Source: Halostella litorea (lineage in GTDB: Archaea > Halobacteriota > Halobacteria > Halobacteriales > Natronoarchaeaceae). Taken from it: a DNA stretch of 64,000 bases. The position numbers and the translations under genes are program-made. The notes beneath the pieces were generated by a model. That model was not told the origin of the DNA, did not search any database, and was given only the letters and a program-made list of their open reading frames with translations. Of the stretch, positions 41,822 to 50,112 are shown piece after piece (the first letter of the stretch is position 1; each line of letters starts with the position of its first letter). The DNA is taken from assembly GCF_004785955.1 (NCBI RefSeq), contig NZ_ML214300.1, forward strand, positions 823,789-887,788. The letters run 5' to 3'.

Positions 41822-41952
41822 CGCTATACAGATAGTGTCCGGAGCTTTGTATCACCGTTTCCACACGTCGGTGTGGACTACCACAGCATTGCCGGGACAC
41901 CCCGAACAGGAGCGTCTCGAACACGGCCGGGTGCCGCGACGTGGAGCGACTC

Positions 41953-42750
41953 ATGAGCCGGCATGCCCGCCGGCGACGGTTCCTCCGGGGACTGGGAGCG
42001 GTCGCGGTCTCACTCGGCGTCGCCGGCTGTAGCGGCGGCGGTGACGGCGGCGACGCCGATTCGGATACCGACGCGAGCGAGGGCGACGGGACGACCGGCT
42101 CGACGGCGACGGAAGGGGCGGCGTCTACCACCGCGTCGGAGCCGGAGGGGACGGGGACGGAAACGGAGGGTCCCGACCGGACGGGGACGGAAGCCGAGAA
42201 CTCGGAGGGGACGCCGGACGACGTCCGACTCCCGGCGTACACGTTCTCCGAGGGCGAGTCGTACACGTACGACACGACCTTCGGCGACGCGGAGAGCGAG
42301 GAGACGTGGGTCGTCGCTTCGGTCGCCGGCGACGACGTCACGGTCGACCGGACGACCGTCGCCAACGGGGAGACACACACCCAGTCGATTTCGGGCACGC
42401 AGAGCGGCATCGTCGACGAAGTCGAGCGCGCACGCGACGTCAGTTACTTCCCGCTGCTCCGGTCGGCGCTCGTCTACGGGCAGCAAGGCGAGTTGCGCGC
42501 CGGGAACGCGTTTACCGTCCGGAGCACCGGCGAAAACGAGGACTGGGAAACCGCGACCGTCGACGTCGCCGGCGAGACCACGGTAAGCGGCGTCACGTGC
42601 ACCGAGTTCACAGTGACCCCCGACTCGGTCGACCAGGTGCAGACCGTCCGTCTCGCCGATGGCTACCCGTTCGCGGTGTCGCTGCTGTTCGAACAGGGCG
42701 GCGAGGCGCTCCTCGAGATGACGCTCACCGACCACGAGCGGCCACGATGA
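41953..42750 (+). CDS. Tat lipoprotein of unknown function
   Basis: 265 aa from the ATG at 41953 (a GTG at 41941 would add four residues). MSRHARRRRFLRGLGAVAVS and lipobox VAGC give a Tat-exported lipid-anchored protein. A long Thr/Glu/Gly-rich linker (~25-85) leads to a beta-rich C-terminal domain with YTFSEGESYTYDTTFGDAES and a TVSGVTCTEFTVTPDS segment. I do not recognise the domain. Its TGA overlaps the ATG of the following small membrane protein gene, so the two form an operon. Confidence 0.75.
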   Translation: MSRHARRRRFLRGLGAVAVSLGVAGCSGGGDGGDADSDTDASEGDGTTGSTATEGAASTTASEPEGTGTETEGPDRTGTEAENSEGTPDDVRLPAYTFSEGESYTYDTTFGDAESEETWVVASVAGDDVTVDRTTVANGETHTQSISGTQSGIVDEVERARDVSYFPLLRSALVYGQQGELRAGNAFTVRSTGENEDWETATVDVAGETTVSGVTCTEFTVTPDSVDQVQTVRLADGYPFAVSLLFEQGGEALLEMTLTDHERPR

Positions 42751-43010
42751 CGGGCGATGGTATCTCGTTTACCCTTCGGGGGACGAAGGCGAGGGTGCTG
42801 AAACTGGTCGTCGGGACCCCGTTCCTGCTCGTCGGCGCGGCGCTCGTCGCTGCCGGCCTGACCGCCGCGGGGGTCGGCCGGGTCGTCCTGCTCGCGGTCG
42901 GCGGCATCCTCGGGTTCGTCGGCTGTGCGTCCTGCTACGGGGCGGTTCGGAGCGACGAACTCACGGTGACGCTCGGCGGCGGATCCGGACACCAGGACGG
43001 GAGCAGGTAG
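42747..43010 (+). CDS. Small two-helix membrane protein
   Basis: 87 aa from an ATG overlapping the TGA of the lipoprotein gene (ATGA). Two transmembrane helices, LKLVVGTPFLLVGAALVAAG and VVLLAVGGILGFVGCASCYG, are joined by a short turn. N- and C-termini are hydrophilic. Coupling suggests it works with the upstream lipoprotein; the function is unknown. Confidence 0.68.
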   Translation: MTGDGISFTLRGTKARVLKLVVGTPFLLVGAALVAAGLTAAGVGRVVLLAVGGILGFVGCASCYGAVRSDELTVTLGGGSGHQDGSR

Positions 43011-43116
43011 GGTCCGGTGGCCGCGGGACCGCTCGGACGCCGCGTCCGCCGGGATGCGTACCTCCCATCCGGCAGTCGGGGCGGCTCCGACCCCAGGTGT
43101 CGCCGGTGTGCCCGCC

Positions 43117-44301
43117 TCAAAACTCGACGTCGTGGGCGAAGACGGTCGTGTGACAGGAGTAGACCCCCTGGCCGTTGGCCGCGACGGACAGCGGTTCCGC
43201 CTGCGACGTCCCGCCCTGTGCGAGCACCTCGCCCGAGTCGGGGGCGAGCCCGCGGAAGTGGTCCGCGTGCCGGAGGACGACCGCGTCGCCGGTCGACACC
43301 AGGCTGGTGACGCCGTCGAGGTTCTCCTCGGTCGTCCACGCCACCTCCCCGGCGGCGGGGTCGACAGCGTGGATAACCTCGTTGCCGGTCATGTGAAACG
43401 CCAGTCCGCCGGCGGAGACGATCCCATGGGAACTCAGTTCCGTCTCGACCGGGACGTCGGTTCGGTCGCCGGTCTCGACGTCGAGCAGGGTGTAGGCGTC
43501 CCCGTTGGGGGCGACCAGCGTCCCGTCGACGACGGTCGTGTCGAACAGTTCCAGGTCGGGGATCGTCCAGCGCCGTTCGCTGCCGACGTCGACGCTCAGG
43601 TCGTGGCCGACCACCCCGGCGTTGTCGCTGGCCTCCCAGCGGCCGACGACGACGCGGTCGCCCTCCCCGTCAACCCACTTGACCCCCGGCACCTCGGTGA
43701 GGCTCCCGTAGAGCCCCCCGTCGGGCGTCATGACGTACAGGCCGTCGTTGAAGTTCTGATACTCGTGGGGCACGACGACGTACTCCGTCAGCGCAAGCAT
43801 CGGGAGCCGGTCCGACGCCCCCTGCCGCTGGCCGGCCTTCTCGCCGTTCGCCTGGTCGACGGCGTACACCGTTCCCGGCCCCTGCCGCGCCGTGTGGTGG
43901 AGGAAGACGTGGGTGTCGCTGACCGCCAGCGCGTCGATGTCACCGCCGTCGGAGAACTCCCAGTTGAGCGTTCCGTCGGCCGTGTCGATCCCGTACAGGA
44001 CGTTTTCGACGGCGACGGCCAGAAAGTCGTCCCCCGTCGCTGTGATGTACTGGGCCGCGCTCGCGTCCTCCTCGGGCAACTTCCTCTCCCAGAGCGACTC
44101 GAACCCCGGCGGTGGCGAGTTCCCGTCCGTCCCGTCGCCGGTCGAACTCCCGGTGCCGTCGACGGTCGCTGCGTCGGTGCTGTCGTCGGGCCTGTCGTCC
44201 GAATCGGCCGCGTCGCCGCCGCCCGAACAGCCGGCGAGGGCCGCGGCCCCCGTCGTCGCAACGAGTTGCAGCGCCCGCCGCCGGTCCATCGGTTTTGGCA
44301 T
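43117..44301 (-). CDS. PQQ-like beta-propeller repeat lipoprotein
   Basis: 394 aa from the ATG at 44301, supported by TGTTAAAACG centred 28 nt upstream. A Tat signal (MDRRRALQLVATTGAAALAGC) with lipobox leads through a Ser/Asp-rich linker into propeller repeats such as VLYGIDTADGTLNWEFSDGG, TVYAVDQANGEKAGQ and VIHAVDPAAGEVAWTTEEN. It belongs to the same broad class as the protein at 9870-11192 but is not a close duplicate of it. Probably a surface ligand-binding or scaffold protein. Confidence 0.8.
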   Translation of the reverse strand: MPKPMDRRRALQLVATTGAAALAGCSGGGDAADSDDRPDDSTDAATVDGTGSSTGDGTDGNSPPPGFESLWERKLPEEDASAAQYITATGDDFLAVAVENVLYGIDTADGTLNWEFSDGGDIDALAVSDTHVFLHHTARQGPGTVYAVDQANGEKAGQRQGASDRLPMLALTEYVVVPHEYQNFNDGLYVMTPDGGLYGSLTEVPGVKWVDGEGDRVVVGRWEASDNAGVVGHDLSVDVGSERRWTIPDLELFDTTVVDGTLVAPNGDAYTLLDVETGDRTDVPVETELSSHGIVSAGGLAFHMTGNEVIHAVDPAAGEVAWTTEENLDGVTSLVSTGDAVVLRHADHFRGLAPDSGEVLAQGGTSQAEPLSVAANGQGVYSCHTTVFAHDVEF

Positions 44302-44323
44302 GGAGGGAACTCGAAGAAGCCGC

Positions 44324-44333
44324 TGTTAAAACG
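44324..44333 (-). promoter_or_regulatory. TATA box of propeller lipoprotein gene
   Basis: On the minus strand CGTTTTAACA is centred 28 nt before the ATG at 44301, which fixes that start (rather than the ATG at 44289) and implies a leaderless mRNA. The rest of the gap to 44512 holds no recognisable feature. Confidence 0.6.
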
Positions 44334-44512
44334 CGAGACTACGTGATTAGCGTCGCCGGCGCGGTGGTGGTTGCCGCGAGGCCAGCGTCGCGGGTGGACG
44401 GAAAGCGCGCCCCGTGACGGGACGTCGACAAAACCGCTGATTACTGCGGCCGTACGTCGGAGTTCCGGCTAGAAGAAATCCGCGAGAGGGGCGAAGTCGG
44501 CCCCCGCTGCCC

Positions 44513-46063
44513 TCACGCCGCGTCGGACGGAGCCGCCTCCTCGCCGTCGGCGACGGACACGGACTCCAGCGTTTCGCTGAGTTCGTCGGCCTGGTCGGCG
44601 AGCCGGTCGATGCTCTCGTTCACGCGGGAGAGCGCCGCGGACTGGGACTCGGCGGAGGTCGCCGCGCGCTCGGCCTCGTCGGCCGTCTCGAGGGAGACCT
44701 CGGTCGCGCCCTCGACGGTGTCCAGCACCTCGCCGACGGAGTCGGTCTGTTGCTCGGTGGTCTCGTTGATCGCCTGGACCCCGGCGTTGGTCTGGGCCGC
44801 TGCCTGTGCGACCTTCTCCAGCGAGTCGACCGCGTCCTCGACGGAGGCGGTCTGCTGGGCGATCCGCTCGCTCGTCTGCTCGGCCTCGTCGACGGTCCGT
44901 TCGGTCTGGGCGCGGATGTTGTCGAGGCGCTCCTCGACCTCGTCGGCCGCCTCCTTGGAGTGTTCGGCCAGCTCCTTGATCTGGGTCGCGACGACCGCAA
45001 AGCCCTCCTCCTGGCCGGTCCGGGAGGCCTCGATGTTGGCGTTCAGCGCGAGCATGTTCGTCTCCTCGGCGATCTCCCGGATCGCGTCGACCAGTTCGTC
45101 GATCTGGGTGACCTCGGCTTCGAGCTGTTCGAGCGCGTCGACGGTCTCGGCGGACTGGGTCTGGATCTCGTTCATGCCGTCGATCGCGTCGTTGGCGGCG
45201 TCACGGCCGGAGCGGCCGACCTCGGCGGTCCGCTCGGCGATGTCGGCGACCTCGGCCGTCGAGACCGACATTTCCTTGACGGTCGCCGAGAGGTCGCCGA
45301 CCTCCTCGGTGGCGCGTTCGAGCTCCTCGGCCTGGGCGTTCGACTCCTCGGATATCTCGTTCAGCATCACGTGGACGCGGTCGGCGCCCTCGCTGACCTC
45401 CTGGGTCGAGAGGGTCACCTCGTGGCTGTAGGCGGCGACCTCGTCGGCGAACCCGCGGATGTCGGCCAGCGTGGTCGCCACCTCGTCGAGGAGCGCGTTC
45501 ACCGCCGCGGCCGTCGTGCGGGCCGTCTCGTCCGACCGCTCCTCGTCGACGCGGGCGGTGAAGTCGTCCTCGTTCGCCGCGCGCTCGACGCACTTCTCGA
45601 CGTCGGCCGCGACGGCGTCGTACTCCCGGACGCGACGGCGCAGCGTCGCGAGGTCGGCTTCGAGGCCGTCGACCTGCTCCCGCAGCGCCGCCGCCTCGCC
45701 GACGCGGTCGTTCAGTTCGCTCGCCGCGAGTTGGAACACGGGGCGGCTCCAGTCCCCGTCGATCCGTGCCCCCGACTCCCGGGTTTCGAGCGCCGTCCGG
45801 AACGCCTCGCGTTCGCCGGAGTCGGTGCTGGCGCGCCGCGCGGACAGCGCCGTCCCGACGACGACGCTCGCGAGCACGCCGGCCCCGCCGGCCGCTGCGA
45901 CGGTGGGGTCGGTGTTGCCCGTCCCGACGAGCGCGCCGCCGAGGACGAGGCCGCCGGCGAGCAGCGTCGCGATCCCGAAGCCGAGCGTCCCGAGGCCGGA
46001 CCCGCCGTCGTCGGGTGCGGCGTCGTCAGGTGCGGCGTCATCGGGTGTGGCGTCGGACGCCAT
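44513..46063 (-). CDS. Methyl-accepting chemoreceptor paired with H-NOX sensor
   Basis: 516 aa from the ATG at 46063, 1 nt after the H-NOX stop (TGA-G-ATG); a GTG at 46072 is the alternative. An acidic N-terminus is followed by two transmembrane helices (residues ~28-50 and ~57-78) with almost no loop between them, so there is no extracellular ligand domain. A long coiled coil then runs to the hairpin tip EIAEETNMLALNANIEASRT and back. Output would be to CheA/CheW and the archaellum. With no sensor of its own, it most likely receives its signal from the H-NOX protein encoded immediately upstream. Confidence 0.9.
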   Translation of the reverse strand: MASDATPDDAAPDDAAPDDGGSGLGTLGFGIATLLAGGLVLGGALVGTGNTDPTVAAAGGAGVLASVVVGTALSARRASTDSGEREAFRTALETRESGARIDGDWSRPVFQLAASELNDRVGEAAALREQVDGLEADLATLRRRVREYDAVAADVEKCVERAANEDDFTARVDEERSDETARTTAAAVNALLDEVATTLADIRGFADEVAAYSHEVTLSTQEVSEGADRVHVMLNEISEESNAQAEELERATEEVGDLSATVKEMSVSTAEVADIAERTAEVGRSGRDAANDAIDGMNEIQTQSAETVDALEQLEAEVTQIDELVDAIREIAEETNMLALNANIEASRTGQEEGFAVVATQIKELAEHSKEAADEVEERLDNIRAQTERTVDEAEQTSERIAQQTASVEDAVDSLEKVAQAAAQTNAGVQAINETTEQQTDSVGEVLDTVEGATEVSLETADEAERAATSAESQSAALSRVNESIDRLADQADELSETLESVSVADGEEAAPSDAA

Positions 46064-46064
46064 C

Positions 46065-46640
46065 TCAGTCACCCGCCCCTCCGGCGGCCGGCGTGGGGGA
46101 GACCCGCTTTACGCTGAACGTGCAGCGGTCGTCGCCCTCGAGCATGCACGTGTGTTCCTTGTAGCGGAACTCCTCGTCGTAGTAGTCGCCGACGCCCTCG
46201 ATGAGGCCGGGGATCCACTGGCACCACTGTCGCTGCGAGCCGTAGACGATCTTCAGCGTCTCCTCCTCGATCTTCTCGATCCGCAACACGGGCGGCGTCA
46301 TCTCGCCCATCCGGCGCTGCCGCAACTGGGTGTGGATCGCCTCGATCTGGGTCAGCAGGTCGAGCCCGTCCCAGTGGGGTTCGACGTACGCGCTCCCGTA
46401 GATCTCGATGATGGGCTCGATGATCCACTTCCCCCAGTCGTACATGAACGTCTTCATCGAGGTGTCGGTGACGTCCAGCGCCGCGTCCAGCAGGTCGACG
46501 GTGACTTCCTCGTCGTACGTCGTGACCGCGACGTACATCTCGCCTTCACGCCCCGCCCGCGCCTGTACGTCCTCCCACGTCTCCGCGTCGTACTGCTCGA
46601 CGACGTAGTCCTTCAGCGTCTTCAGAATGATCCCGTGCAT
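46065..46640 (-). CDS. H-NOX (heme-nitric oxide/oxygen-binding) sensor protein
   Basis: 191 aa. It begins MHGIILKTLKDYVVEQYDAE, the H-NOX start. Aligned by eye to the Thermoanaerobacter H-NOX, it keeps the proximal heme ligand His103 (QIEAIHTQL), the TPP turn, and the heme-propionate motif Tyr133-Gly-Ser135-Gln-Arg137. LIEGVGDYY follows at the expected distance. The residue matching the distal Tyr that stabilises bound O2 (Tyr140 there) is Trp142 here, which predicts NO-selective binding. A Cys-rich C-terminal segment (CMLEGDDRC) is extra. It is stand-alone and soluble, and heads an operon with a chemoreceptor. Confidence 0.88.
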   Translation of the reverse strand: MHGIILKTLKDYVVEQYDAETWEDVQARAGREGEMYVAVTTYDEEVTVDLLDAALDVTDTSMKTFMYDWGKWIIEPIIEIYGSAYVEPHWDGLDLLTQIEAIHTQLRQRRMGEMTPPVLRIEKIEEETLKIVYGSQRQWCQWIPGLIEGVGDYYDEEFRYKEHTCMLEGDDRCTFSVKRVSPTPAAGGAGD

Positions 46641-46740
46641 CAGCGACGATCCCCACGACCGGAAGAGCGGTCGCTACGGCCCAACGACGGCTGCACATTC
46701 CCTTTCAGTGCCAGTATCAGTTCGAGAACCATACTGCATA

Positions 46741-46827
46741 ATGGTCAAGAAGGGAAAGTATATAAAACCACAGTTGTCCAGTACGGGGATGCTAGGAAAA
46801 ACCAAACACCGCATTGACATCTATTAA
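46741..46827 (+). CDS. Possible 28-residue basic peptide with YxxPxL-like motif
   Basis: ATG at 46741 to TAA gives MVKKGKYIKPQLSSTGMLGK plus TKHRIDIY. It is AT-rich and basic, unlike all its neighbours. The series Tyr-x2-Pro-x-Leu-x3-Gly-x4-Thr resembles the leader recognition motif of lasso-type peptides, but no maturation genes are near and the tail is too short for a core. The 296-bp gap it sits in (46641-46936) also contains a strong TATA-like AAGTATATAAAACC (46757-46770), which overlaps these codons. The segment may therefore simply be promoter DNA for the peptidase gene. Confidence 0.25.
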   Translation: MVKKGKYIKPQLSSTGMLGKTKHRIDIY

Positions 46828-46936
46828 CGGGGGCAGGAAGTTCCAAACACCACGAACGGTCGGAACCGCCGCGTGGCCACCCCACGTACCGGGCGACAGC
46901 GCCGACCGGGGATAACCAATTAGTCCTTCGCACCGT

Positions 46937-48106
46937 ATGGCGGGCGTGACACGGGGGGACGGGGAAGCCGACGCGGAAGCGACCGGAACCGACGACGCGG
47001 GACCCGCGATGCGACGCCGCCGGCTGCTTCGGACGGGCGTCAACCTCGGCGCGAGCGCCGCGCTCGTCGCCGGGTTCGGGGCGGACTACGTCTCGTCGCG
47101 GGACCTCGACACGATCACCTACGCGATGGTGCGGCCCGACCCGGGGTCGCCGGAACTCGAACCGCGAACCAAGGAGGTGCCCGCGGCGTGGCACGAGAGC
47201 CTCCGGATCGCGTTCGAGGCCAAGGAGCGACTCATACAGGCGGGCGCGGAGTCGCTGGTGGGGGCGTTCGTCGTCCCGGGGAGCCACGACGGGCCGGCGG
47301 CGAGCCTCTCGGTCGACGCGACGGAGGAGAACGTCTCGGACGCGCTGGCCGACCCGTCCGACGGGGTGGACCTGTCGGTGAACCTCCTGGAGGGGGTCCC
47401 GCCCCAGCCGGACGCGGACTCCGACCGGGCGGACGCCTATCAGCTCCCGTCGCTGTCGTCGGGTCGGGTCCCCGGCGGCGTCGTCTGCGAGACGGACGCC
47501 GGCCACGGGACGCTCACGCCGGCGCTGTACGGCGAGAGCGGGTCGCCCTTTTTCGGGACATCGAACCACGTGTTCGGCGAGGGCGGGACGATGACGACCG
47601 AGCACCGTGGCGAGCCGCTCGCGGTGCTCGTCGACGGCGACCCGCACGTCGTCGGCACCGTCGCGCGGGGGTATCCGACGGCGGACCTGGTGCGGGTCGC
47701 GCCGACCGACGGGTTCGAGCCGCGGTCGGCGATCCAGCGGGCCTCGCCGCGGCGGGTCGTCGGGCAGTACACGAGGCTGGGGCTGGCCGACCTGATGGCC
47801 CGGGGCGAGAAACTGACGAAGGTCGGGTCGTACTCCGACCGCACGACGGGGAGCATCGAGGGCATCGACGGCGTCACCTGCTACACGGGGCGGAGCTGCA
47901 AGACGGGCCAGCTCAAGTGGGGCGGCCAGGGCGACGTCGTCGACGGCGACAGCGGGTCCGTGAACTACCACGTCGACCCGGAGAACCCGGACGGCGGCGT
48001 GCTCGTCGGCGGCCTCAACAACGCCCGCACCTGGTGGCCCGGGGCGGACTTCTCGTGGGGGACCGCCGCCCACCACCTGCTCGACGAGCACGGCCTCCAC
48101 TTCTGA
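46937..48106 (+). CDS. Tat-exported trypsin-fold serine peptidase-like protein
   Basis: 389 aa. AMRRRRLLRTGVNLGASAAL near residues 24-45 is a twin-arginine signal without a lipobox. The C-terminal half has GTSNHVFGEGG with a candidate catalytic His, Asp-containing strands (YPTADLVRVAPTD) and VVDGDSGSVNYH, the GDSG serine motif of chymotrypsin-type enzymes. Cys pairs (VTCYTGRSCKTG) recall streptogrisin-like proteases. The N-terminal ~150 residues may be a propeptide. Activity is plausible but the catalytic Asp is not assigned with certainty. Confidence 0.7.
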   Translation: MAGVTRGDGEADAEATGTDDAGPAMRRRRLLRTGVNLGASAALVAGFGADYVSSRDLDTITYAMVRPDPGSPELEPRTKEVPAAWHESLRIAFEAKERLIQAGAESLVGAFVVPGSHDGPAASLSVDATEENVSDALADPSDGVDLSVNLLEGVPPQPDADSDRADAYQLPSLSSGRVPGGVVCETDAGHGTLTPALYGESGSPFFGTSNHVFGEGGTMTTEHRGEPLAVLVDGDPHVVGTVARGYPTADLVRVAPTDGFEPRSAIQRASPRRVVGQYTRLGLADLMARGEKLTKVGSYSDRTTGSIEGIDGVTCYTGRSCKTGQLKWGGQGDVVDGDSGSVNYHVDPENPDGGVLVGGLNNARTWWPGADFSWGTAAHHLLDEHGLHF

Positions 48107-48145
48107 CGGGCGACCTTTACGCCGGTCCGCGTCGACAGGGCGGCC

Positions 48146-48379
48146 GTGACCTCGACGGACCCCTCTCGGCTCCCGGCCCCGGTCAGCGGGGCGCTCGGCG
48201 TGCTCCCGTGGCGCTCGCTCCTGGTCGACCTCGTCCTCGTCGTCGCCTGGGTCGTGGTCGTGTCGGTCGCGTTCCGGGTGGCCGGGTGGCCGCTCCTGGC
48301 CTACTACGCGGTCGTGTTCGGCGGCGTGCTGGGCTACTCGCTCCGGGGACGGGCGCTGGCGAGCCGACTGCGCGGCTGA
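48146..48379 (+). CDS. Small membrane protein
   Basis: 77 aa from a GTG at 48146. Two hydrophobic segments (LLVDLVLVVAWVVVVSVAFR and LLAYYAVVFGGVLGYSL) are followed by a short basic tail. It lies 39 nt after the peptidase gene on the same strand and could be co-transcribed. No family recognised. Confidence 0.6.
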   Translation: MTSTDPSRLPAPVSGALGVLPWRSLLVDLVLVVAWVVVVSVAFRVAGWPLLAYYAVVFGGVLGYSLRGRALASRLRG

Positions 48380-48394
48380 CGGGGCGCGGGGCGG

Positions 48395-49939
48395 TCAGCC
48401 CCGGCGGCCGTTCCCACGCCCGTTCGACCCGCCGTTCCCGCGGCCCCGGCCGCGCTCATCACCACGCCCGTTCCCGTCGCCACCACGCCCGTTCCCGCCG
48501 CTACCGCGTCCACCACCACCGCGTCCGCCGTCCCCGCCGCCGTCGGATCCGTTTCGGTCGTTGCCGCGTCCGCGGCCACGGCCGTTACCGCGCCCGGGGT
48601 TGCCACCGCCCTCGTCGCCGCGCCCTTCCGGCGGCGAATCGCCGTCGTCCTCGCCTCCGCTCGAAGCGTCACCGTCGCCGCCCGGAGCGTCGCCCGGCCC
48701 ATCGTCCCCGGAGTCGCCGCCCCGGTCGTCGCCGTCCGCCCCGCGGTTCCGGTCGTCGGCACCGCCGTCGCGGCGTCCGGCGTCGCCGGAGTCGTCCCCC
48801 TCGCTGCCGACGATCCGCACGTCCGCGGTCCCGACGACCGAAACCCCGTCCGCCTTCCCGACGAGTTTCGCGGCGTCGTCGCCCGCGGAGAACCCCGCCT
48901 CGGCCGCCCGGAAGTGGAGGACGAGCGCCCCGTCGGCCGGGTGGCCGCCGTGAACGGGGCCGGCCCCGCCGCCGTCGTCGACGACGGCCGGCGGGCCGAA
49001 CCGCACCGTCCCGGCGTCGACCGCCGCGGGGTCGACCGCGTCGCTCCGGACCGCGACCGGGATCACGCCTCGGCTCCGGGGGTTGACCGTTGCGGCGTCG
49101 CCGCTGCCGGGCTTCACGTCGACGTCGACTTCCACTTCGTCGGGGGCCTTGTCGCCGCCCTCGTCCCCCCCGCCGGGGTCGCCACCGCCGCCGCAACCGC
49201 CCGCGCGAACGACCAGTTCGCGGTCCAGCGCGAGCGGGACCCGTTCGGGCGACGCCCGGCCGTCCGGGAACGAGAGGAACTGCCAGTCGGTGACCTCGCC
49301 GTCGTACGGCCCGTCGGCGAGCGCGGCCGCCCCGTTGAACGCCGGGTCGACCGCGAGCGCGAACTCGTCGCCGAGGCCGCGGAGCGCGCCGCCGTCGGTC
49401 CCGCTGTCGCCCCACGTCCAGTCGATCCGGTGGGTGGTCCCGTCGACGGCCCAGCGGTCGTAGTTCCTCTCCGCCGGCTCCCCGGTGTCGGGGTCGAGGT
49501 ACAGGTCGTCCTTCACGGCCCACGACGCCCCCTGCGGGACGCCCTCGACCCGCCACGAGGCCGCCCCGCCGCCGTCGAACGCCCCGTGGACGACGACGAG
49601 GCTCAGCCCGTTCGGCCCGTCGTAGAGGAAGCTGACGGACGTGTTCGACCGCTGGAGGTCCCGGGTCCCGACCGAGCCGTAGTACGGGCCCGATCCGGGG
49701 TCGGTCGCCCCGTTTTCCCCGCCGAAGCGGTCCGGGATGCGGAGGTCGTACAGCCGTTCGACCGGCCGGTCGCCCGACAGGGGAACGACGGGCGTACAGG
49801 TCCCGCCCTGCGCGACCGCGTGCGTCGCCTCGGCCCGGGTCGCGCCGGTCGCGGCCGACGGGACCGCCGTCAGCGCGGCCGCGCCGCCGACCGACCGAAG
49901 CAGTGTGCGCCTGTCGAGCGTCGACTCCGAGTTCGACAT
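48395..49939 (-). CDS. Tat-exported protein with Gly/Arg-rich C-terminal tail
   Basis: 514 aa from the ATG at 49939. The Tat signal is LDRRTLLRSVGGAAALTAVP. Residues ~35-255 form an unrecognised beta-rich domain (WRVEGVPQGASWAVKDDLYL). Residues ~275-385 match a domain common in secreted proteins, with VDVKPGSGDAATVNPRSRGV, GTVRFGPPA, PVHGGHPADGALVLHF. The last ~125 residues are low-complexity, first Asp/Gly-rich, then packed with GRG, RGN and GNG triplets. It is probably a surface or secreted protein. The tail is intrinsically disordered, basic and unlike the acidic proteome. Confidence 0.78.
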   Translation of the reverse strand: MSNSESTLDRRTLLRSVGGAAALTAVPSAATGATRAEATHAVAQGGTCTPVVPLSGDRPVERLYDLRIPDRFGGENGATDPGSGPYYGSVGTRDLQRSNTSVSFLYDGPNGLSLVVVHGAFDGGGAASWRVEGVPQGASWAVKDDLYLDPDTGEPAERNYDRWAVDGTTHRIDWTWGDSGTDGGALRGLGDEFALAVDPAFNGAAALADGPYDGEVTDWQFLSFPDGRASPERVPLALDRELVVRAGGCGGGGDPGGGDEGGDKAPDEVEVDVDVKPGSGDAATVNPRSRGVIPVAVRSDAVDPAAVDAGTVRFGPPAVVDDGGGAGPVHGGHPADGALVLHFRAAEAGFSAGDDAAKLVGKADGVSVVGTADVRIVGSEGDDSGDAGRRDGGADDRNRGADGDDRGGDSGDDGPGDAPGGDGDASSGGEDDGDSPPEGRGDEGGGNPGRGNGRGRGRGNDRNGSDGGGDGGRGGGGRGSGGNGRGGDGNGRGDERGRGRGNGGSNGRGNGRRG

Positions 49940-50112
49940 GAGGGGCGGTCGCGCCCGTATCCGCATTGTAATGCCGTTCCGAACGGTCGCTAGCCACCGG
50001 TTACGGCCGGCGGTGCGGCGGACCTCCCCAGGCTGGTGCGGCCCGGCGAACGCCGGGCGGCGCTGCCGCCGACCCCGGCGCGCGGGCCGTCACACCCCGC
50101 GTGGGTCCGCGG

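Noticed and set aside
46741-46827. A lasso-peptide biosynthetic cluster around the short peptide.
   Set aside because: No asparagine-synthetase-like cyclase, PqqD-like element or dedicated protease is nearby. The transglutaminase at 7002-9689 is the large membrane type of the MoxR cluster, not the small lasso protease. The peptide has no usable core after the Thr.
48395-48620. CRISPR-like or VNTR array in the repetitive GC-rich DNA.
   Set aside because: The repeats are in frame, irregular, and encode the Gly/Arg-rich tail of an exported protein; there are no spacers of uniform length.
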